Below, in pieces: positions 14,423 through 18,365 of a DNA stretch of 18,365 bases. The notes under the pieces are model-generated. The model was not told the origin of the DNA. It searched no databases and worked only from the letters and a program-made list of their open reading frames with translations. Position numbers and translations under genes: made by a program. Origin of the DNA: CAVZLD01 sp964522605 (GTDB lineage: Bacteria; Planctomycetota; Planctomycetia; Pirellulales; Pirellulaceae); NCBI GenBank assembly GCA_964522605.1, contig CAZFWV010000115.1, forward strand, positions 1 through 18,365, written 5' to 3'. The stretch's first letter is position 1, and each line of letters begins with the position of its first letter.

Positions 14423-15790
14423 ATGCAGGAAGCTTTCACGATCAAGGGACCAGATTTCGGTTCTCGCGGTTTCTGTCCCCACTCTTGGCGGACTACGTTT
14501 GCAATTCTCGGGTTCGCTTCCCTGCTCTTCGCGGTTCCTGTTCGGGCCGATCGAGACGAGGATCTGGCGGCGAACATTCGGCAGCTCCGTTCGCGTCACA
14601 TCCGCCTGTACACGGATTTGGACGCAATCACCGCCCGGCAACGTCTCACAGCGATGGAAGACACGCTGGAGCGAGCCAGCGACTACTGGGGCCGCGCCCT
14701 GCCGGGAAAAATCGAAGCCTTTCTGGTCGATCAGCTCGAGAACTGGCCCGCGGACGCGTTTCCGTTATCGGAAGCCCGGATCGTTTTGAAACACATCGGC
14801 GGGGGCACCGCGATCGATTGGCCCGATGCCGGAGGCCACGTCAAGCTGCGAACGTGTGTGTATGCGAGAAACCGCGCGGGAATCGCAGAGCACGAGATCG
14901 TCCACGCGTACTGTTTTCAGACGTTTGGTCGAGCCGGCCCGGACTGGTATCAGGAAGGGATGGCGGAGGTTCTGGCCCGGTCCGGCTCGTCGCAAGACGC
15001 ATTGTGTCGGCAGGAAACGCTGGAATTGTTGAAATCTGCAGACGCATTAAGCGTCACGCGGATCGTCCGCCGCACCAGCTTCACGAAGGAACTGAGGCAG
15101 TCGGTCGACCGATTTCACAGTCTGCCGGGTCAACCGAAGGCGCAATTTGCCTTCGACCTCAACAGCTGGCGTCCGGCAGACGGGCGAACTCTCACTCAAA
15201 CCCGCCTCGCGTACGCCGAATCCTGGGCGCTCTGCCAGCTGTTGCACGAAAGCCCGAACTACCGGAGGGCGTTTCGCCAACTTGGCCGCGCGATGCTTAC
15301 CAAGGGCAACATCTGCCCCTCCACGGCTCTCGAACCGGTTCGCGAAGAAATTGACTTCGAACTGCGTCAATTCCAGCAGCACATTGCGGACGGCTACCGC
15401 ATCGATCTGTGCCCTTGGCCGTGGAAGACGGAATTTACCCCTCTTGCCGTCGACGAATCCATCGCATTGTCGTTGGCGGCCCGCGCCGGCTTCCAGGCCA
15501 CTCGAGTTCTCGTCGACCCGGAAGAGGAATACCATTTCCAGGCTGTAGGGAAGTGGCGTCTCACTTCGGATGGAGTGCCTCTCGACGCCACCGGAGATCC
15601 AGACGGATGGGGTGGAATTCAGGCCGTGATCCTCGACGAATTCCAACTTTCCTCGCCCTTCGCCCTGACACCGGAGTGCTCGTTTCGACCGAGTCGAAGG
15701 GGCAATCTGTATCTGCGATGTCGCGACCGGTGGAATCAACTGGGCGACAATCATGGCTGCCTGGAAATCCAGGTGACGCGCGCCAACTGA
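14423..15790 (+). CDS. Exported HExxH zinc metallopeptidase with C-terminal LecA-like domain
   Basis: A 455-residue secreted protein from ATG 14423 (GGAG nine bases before); a GTG at 14366 in frame would add 19 residues. A signal peptide is visible (TTFAILGFASLLFAVPVRA, cleavage near residue 42). The peptidase-like part contains H157-E158-I-V-H161 in IAEHEIVHAYC, with W175-Y-Q-E178-G-M-A-E182 supplying the third zinc-ligand candidate in the gluzincin manner (DUF1570/peptidase MA-like; exact family unsure). YAESWALCQLLHESPNYR (roughly 260-280) suits the helical core. From about 350, GGIQAVILDEF and a terminal GNLYLRCRDRW...LGDNHGCLEIQV match the PA-I lectin (LecA)-like beta-sandwich of planctomycetes, probably binding sugar. 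Role: likely extracellular degradation of glycosylated protein or wall material; untested. Divergent from the winged-helix gene. Confidence 0.72.
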   Translation: MQEAFTIKGPDFGSRGFCPHSWRTTFAILGFASLLFAVPVRADRDEDLAANIRQLRSRHIRLYTDLDAITARQRLTAMEDTLERASDYWGRALPGKIEAFLVDQLENWPADAFPLSEARIVLKHIGGGTAIDWPDAGGHVKLRTCVYARNRAGIAEHEIVHAYCFQTFGRAGPDWYQEGMAEVLARSGSSQDALCRQETLELLKSADALSVTRIVRRTSFTKELRQSVDRFHSLPGQPKAQFAFDLNSWRPADGRTLTQTRLAYAESWALCQLLHESPNYRRAFRQLGRAMLTKGNICPSTALEPVREEIDFELRQFQQHIADGYRIDLCPWPWKTEFTPLAVDESIALSLAARAGFQATRVLVDPEEEYHFQAVGKWRLTSDGVPLDATGDPDGWGGIQAVILDEFQLSSPFALTPECSFRPSRRGNLYLRCRDRWNQLGDNHGCLEIQVTRAN

Positions 15791-15900
15791 CGTTTTTTTC
15801 TTCAACCGCGCGCGTTCGCATCCGCGACGACCGAACAGGCTGTACCGTGGGAAAATAATGCCTGTCCGGCACGCTGCGTATAATTAGGTGGATACGGTGG

Positions 15901-15928
15901 CAAGGGCGCGGAGGGGGGACCGCCCTTG
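15901..15928. repeat. Short hairpin upstream of the hemerythrin gene
   Basis: CAAGGGCG (15901-15908) and CGCCCTTG (15921-15928) form a perfect 8-bp stem with a 12-nt loop. A TATAAT box lies just before it at 15879-15884 without a convincing -35 hexamer. It could be an operator or 5'-UTR element of the gene starting at 15978; no T-run, so it is not a convincing terminator of the upstream gene. Confidence 0.4.
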
Positions 15929-15977
15929 ACAGTGGCGGAATTCTGGACTGATCGACTTTCCCTGCCGAGGTAGCCCC

Positions 15978-16418
15978 ATGAATGCGAAGGAGACGAGGGA
16001 TTCGACATACCGTCAGATCGATCAGGAACACAGCGAAATCTGTGAACTGGCTACGACTCTGTTGCGGATTCTGGTGGAACAGCAACAACCCGCCGACAGA
16101 GTGTCTCACTTGTTTGAATTACTTTGCGAACGCGTGAGGTGGCACTTTGCCGATGAAGAATCGGCGGGCATGTTTGAGCAAATCGTGCAATCCGCCCCCC
16201 GACTGGGGCCCGCGGCACAAGGGTTTCGGCAAGAACACGATGAGCTACTCGAACGCCTGGAGTCCTTACGGGATGCAGCGTGTCAGGGCGATTTGACGCG
16301 AGACCTTTGGGATGAGTTGGAGCGTGGCTTCCGACAATTCATCCAACAACTGGCCCGACACGAATACCAGGAGAGCGAGGCGCGACATTCGGCCTGGGAA
16401 CAGTCTCCGGAACCTTAG
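15978..16418 (+). CDS. Hemerythrin-like HHE domain protein
   Basis: A 146-residue all-helical protein predicted to hold a diiron centre. ATG 15978 has GAGG about eight bases upstream. The ligand pattern is complete: H18 (IDQEHSEI), H56-x3-E60 (WHFADEE), H87 (RQEHDEL) and H128-x3-E132 (RHEYQE), as in bacterial hemerythrins. Extra charged residues between helices suggest a soluble cytoplasmic protein. Likely binds oxygen, nitric oxide or handles iron/peroxide; the precise role is unknown. Start of a stress/redox group that includes the DUF4404 and universal stress genes. Promoter unclear, though TATAAT and a hairpin lie in front. Confidence 0.92.
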   Translation: MNAKETRDSTYRQIDQEHSEICELATTLLRILVEQQQPADRVSHLFELLCERVRWHFADEESAGMFEQIVQSAPRLGPAAQGFRQEHDELLERLESLRDAACQGDLTRDLWDELERGFRQFIQQLARHEYQESEARHSAWEQSPEP

Positions 16419-16554
16419 TCGGGCGGAACCGTACGACCGACGAGCGAGGCAACGGATTCAGAGTAATGCGGGAGTCGGTGCAAACATGAACCACTCTCCG
16501 TCTGGTTCCGTAGAGGTACTCATCGATCAGTCGATCGGGAACGGAGAAGAGGCT

Positions 16555-16764
16555 ATGAAACAATCGCCAATTTCGCCGAACGAGAAGGACCTGCCTTCGG
16601 AACGCGAGATTCAGGACGCTTGTCAGGAAATCCAGCAGAAATGGAGCGATGCCGAGCGGCGGCGTCGCGCCGGACTGCCGAAGGTGCAGTATTGGCTGCC
16701 ACCCTTCGTCCCGCTGGAGCAGATGGGTTACCTCGGGGAAGGCGAACCCGAGCCGCTTTCCTGA
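16555..16764 (+). CDS. Small charged hypothetical protein (69 aa)
   Basis: A 69-residue protein read from ATG 16555, which follows GGAGAAGAGG with suitable spacing; ATG 16486 in the same frame (GGGAG 11 bases earlier) would add 23 low-complexity residues and cannot be excluded. The middle (SEREIQDACQEIQQKWSDAERRRRAGL) is a strongly charged amphipathic helix, and the end PPFVPLEQMGYLGEGEPEPLS is proline-rich and acidic. No known family recognised. It lies in the hemerythrin/stress block on the same strand, 137 bases after the hemerythrin stop. Confidence 0.6.
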   Translation: MKQSPISPNEKDLPSEREIQDACQEIQQKWSDAERRRRAGLPKVQYWLPPFVPLEQMGYLGEGEPEPLS

Positions 16765-16779
16765 GTCGTGAAATCAATC

Positions 16780-17052
16780 TCAGATCCCGACGTTCGACAG
16801 GCCGTCGGCAATCCGGCCGAGGATGGCCGTCAGTTGCGGGTGTTGGGTTTCGAACTGCAGCAGCAGATCCTTCAGGTCGCGATTGACTCGCCCAACGCTC
16901 TCGGGTGACAACTGCTCATCCTGCTGCAGCAAGCGCTGCAACTCATTCGTGACCGCCTGCAGCAACTGCTTGGTTTGATCATCGATCGGGCCCGCTTGGG
17001 ACAGAGCATCCCCAAGTTCTCGCAAGTTGGTTTGAAGTTGCTGTTTTTCCAT
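16780..17052 (-). CDS. DUF4404-family helical protein
   Basis: A 90-residue protein from ATG 17052, with GGAG nine bases upstream; an ATG at 17118 in frame adds a 22-residue tail unlike the family. It is wholly helical with heptad-like leucines: ELGDALSQAGPIDDQTKQLLQAVTNELQRLLQQDEQ, then SVGRVNRDLKDLLLQFETQHPQLTAILGRIADGLSNVGI. The layout matches DUF4404 proteins, whose function is unknown. It shares a strand with the universal stress protein at 17170-17598, 117 bases apart, and may be cotranscribed with it. Confidence 0.8.
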   Translation of the reverse strand: MEKQQLQTNLRELGDALSQAGPIDDQTKQLLQAVTNELQRLLQQDEQLSPESVGRVNRDLKDLLLQFETQHPQLTAILGRIADGLSNVGI

Positions 17053-17169
17053 CGTGGCAATCTCCACCCTTCCCTCAGAAGTCAGGCCCTCTGGCAAATT
17101 TGTACGGCAAAAACGCACAAAACACCAGCGTCCATCGTCGTCGAATCCAGGCTACTTTTTCAAGAGCTT

Positions 17170-17598
17170 CTAGCGAATCAGCAGAACCGCACAGGGACAA
17201 AGGATGGACACCTGGTGGCTGAGAGTGCCCCAGCCGCGAGGCGCATCGGCCAGATCGACCCGGTGGGAGCTCATGACCACCAGATCCACCTCGTTCTGCA
17301 TGACGTACGTCACGATCCCTCGCGCTCGTTTTCCCAGGACAATCTGACATTCGACCGGCAATTGTGCCGCGGTGAAGGGCTCCGCCAACTGCGTCATTTT
17401 GTGATTCGCGCGCCGCCTGAGCGTTTCGTAGAACTGGTCGATCTCCTCGTCGGCCACATAGTCGATGGTCTCAATGACGTGCAGCAGGGTCACTCGAGCG
17501 TGATGTTGTTGGGCCAACTTACGGGCCACCTCTAATGCGTCCTGGTTTTGATCGGTAAAATCAACCGGAACAAGCAGATGTCGAAACGCATCAGCCAC
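17170..17598 (-). CDS. Universal stress protein, UspA fold, altered nucleotide loop
   Basis: A 142-residue UspA-type Rossmann-like protein starting at ATG 17598. HLLVPVDFTDQNQDALEVARKLA and VTLLHVIE form the first strands and helix, and VDLVVMSSHR then SILCPCAVLLIR close the domain. The usual ATP-binding GxxG-(about 9 residues)-G[S/T] loop is not intact: the corresponding stretch is RVDLADAPRGWGTLSHQV. It may be a non-ATP-binding UspA-type member. Divergent from the next Usp, with 117 bases between coding starts. Expected to bind partners during stress; no target visible. Confidence 0.88.
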   Translation of the reverse strand: MADAFRHLLVPVDFTDQNQDALEVARKLAQQHHARVTLLHVIETIDYVADEEIDQFYETLRRRANHKMTQLAEPFTAAQLPVECQIVLGKRARGIVTYVMQNEVDLVVMSSHRVDLADAPRGWGTLSHQVSILCPCAVLLIR

Positions 17599-17721
17599 GG
17601 ATGGACTCCTTGATCAAACCGGGTCCGGGCTGCTGTCCGGACTCGTTCGCGAACCGAGAGGACTTGGCCACATTCTGACAAATCACGACCTATCACGCCA
17701 CACACCGAAGGGAGAATGAAG

Positions 17722-18144
17722 ATGAGCTGGTTACCACGCCGTTGCGTCGTCGTTCCCTACGACTTTTCCGAGGAATCGGGGGAAGCCGTGCGTCTGGGGC
17801 ATCAGCTCGTGGACCGGCCGGATCATTTGCACGTGATCCACGTTCTGCCCGAGCTGACGGCGACGGAACCCGGAGTGATCTGGGCGACGATTGACAACGC
17901 CAGTCGAATGCGACACGCACAGGAAGCGCTGGCCGAGCGGCTCGCCGAGTTTCCGGGCCTGGAGCATCACGTGGGCTTCGGCGATCCAGGGCGCGTGATT
18001 ACCGACGTGGCCGGTGAAATCCAAGCCGATCTGATCGTGATCCCTTCACACGGGCGGACCGGCATGAAACGCCTGTTGCTCGGATCGGTCGCCGAACGCG
18101 TCGTCCGACTGGCTCACTGTCCAGTGCTCGTGCTGCGTTCGTAG
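17722..18144 (+). CDS. Universal stress protein, UspA fold, intact ATP loop
   Basis: UspA-type protein of 140 residues. Two ATGs lie close together; 17722 is preferred because GGGAG (17710-17714) leaves seven bases, against one base for 17716. VVVPYDFSEESGEAVRLG and HVIHVLPE make the first half; LIVIPSHGRTGMKRLLLGSVAERVVRLAHCPVLVL is the classic nucleotide-binding stretch with SHGRTG and GS. It therefore probably binds ATP, in contrast to its divergent neighbour. The pair may form heterodimers or act in a shared response with the hemerythrin gene. The coding end is followed by repeats. Confidence 0.93.
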   Translation: MSWLPRRCVVVPYDFSEESGEAVRLGHQLVDRPDHLHVIHVLPELTATEPGVIWATIDNASRMRHAQEALAERLAEFPGLEHHVGFGDPGRVITDVAGEIQADLIVIPSHGRTGMKRLLLGSVAERVVRLAHCPVLVLRS

Positions 18145-18149
18145 GGAAT

Positions 18150-18186
18150 AGGCTGGAGGCTGGAGGCTGCAGACTGGAGACTCCAA
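18150..18186 (-). repeat. CTCCAG[C/T] heptanucleotide repeat, opposite orientation
   Basis: On the plus strand it reads GGCTGGAGGCTGGAGGCTG then ACTGGAGACT, the reverse complement of the heptamers at 10493-10533. Four to five units, some diverged. Confidence 0.75.
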
Positions 18187-18218
18187 GTGGTTTGAAAAAC
18201 CGTCACGGACTGAGTTTG

Positions 18219-18296
18219 TGAGCCGACGGCGCTAGCCGCGGGCTACGATTTGCCGAGTCCCATGGAGCATAACCCGAGGCTAGCGCCTTCGGCTCA
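18219..18296. repeat. Foldback repeat with 24-bp arms (AGCCGACGGCGCTAGCC)
   Basis: Arm 18219-18242 and arm 18273-18296 are reverse complements with two mismatches (30-nt spacer). It lies between two heptanucleotide tracts, and weakly paired TTTGAAAA/TTTTGAAA flanks (about 18190-18200 and 18297-18308) extend it. Confidence 0.8.
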
Positions 18297-18312
18297 GGTT
18301 TTGAAACTGGCT

Positions 18313-18365
18313 CTCCAGTCTCCAGTCTCCAGTCTCCAGTCTCCAGTCTCCAGTCTCCAGTCTCC
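18313..18365 (+). repeat. CTCCAGT heptanucleotide tandem array, continues past window end
   Basis: Seven perfect CTCCAGT copies (18313-18361) plus four bases of an eighth at the window edge. The unit is 7 bp, not a multiple of 3, and no frame runs through it. Confidence 0.92.

Noticed and set aside
18313..18365. Tandem array as a possible CRISPR
   Set aside because: The unit is 7 bp with no spacers, so it is a simple tandem repeat.

Overview
The window looks like chromosome from a planctomycete (Planctomycetota, Pirellulales/Planctomycetales-like). This is inferred from the mix of Tat-exported sugar enzymes (Gfo/Idh/MocA, xylose-isomerase-like TIM barrel, enolase superfamily), small orphan proteins, and many different short foldback repeat families between genes. 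No rRNA, tRNA, CRISPR array, insertion sequence or phage gene was recognised. A 100-N scaffold gap (10221-10320) lies inside a repeat array.

The most notable content is a selenium pair. A lipoprotein/TlpA-like thioredoxin (1553-2059, +) has an in-frame TGA exactly where the first cysteine of the CGPC active site belongs, reading W-[TGA]-G-P-C. About 2 kb away, selD (3991-5037, -), encoding the selenophosphate synthase that makes the selenium donor, also has an in-frame TGA at codon 17, the catalytic Cys/Sec position. Each TGA is followed by a perfect hairpin with a G-first triloop (GUU and GGU), 30 and 32 nt downstream, as expected of bacterial SECIS elements. Conventional gene calling would truncate both: the thioredoxin to a 66-residue stub, and selD to an internal GTG start without its active site. 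SelA, SelB and tRNA-Sec are not visible and must lie elsewhere.

Layout. 1-523: two repeats. 524-2059 (+): Tat-exported glycosylasparaginase and the selenothioredoxin, 36 nt apart. 2504-2773 (+): small orphan with a perfect Shine-Dalgarno. 2950-3765 (+): SpoU/TrmH RNA 2'-O-methyltransferase, convergent with selD. 5061-9940 (-): sugar-metabolism block of a TIM-barrel isomerase/epimerase lipoprotein, a Gfo/Idh/MocA oxidoreductase and a ManD-like enolase-superfamily dehydratase, separated by foldbacks, with a 57-residue membrane protein on the opposite strand at 6435. 9941-10631: repeat-rich, gapped intergenic region. 10632-13572 (+): tripartite tricarboxylate-type transporter with the binding protein (TctC) fused to the small membrane subunit (TctB), followed one base later by TctA; it is divergent from the ManD-like gene, suggesting import of an acidic sugar or carboxylate. 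13843-15790: orphan OmpR-type winged helix (-) divergent from an exported HExxH metallopeptidase with a LecA-like C-terminal domain (+). 15978-18144: stress/redox group of hemerythrin-like protein, small charged orphan, DUF4404 protein and two divergent universal stress proteins. The window ends in a foldback and a CTCCAGT heptanucleotide array running off the edge.
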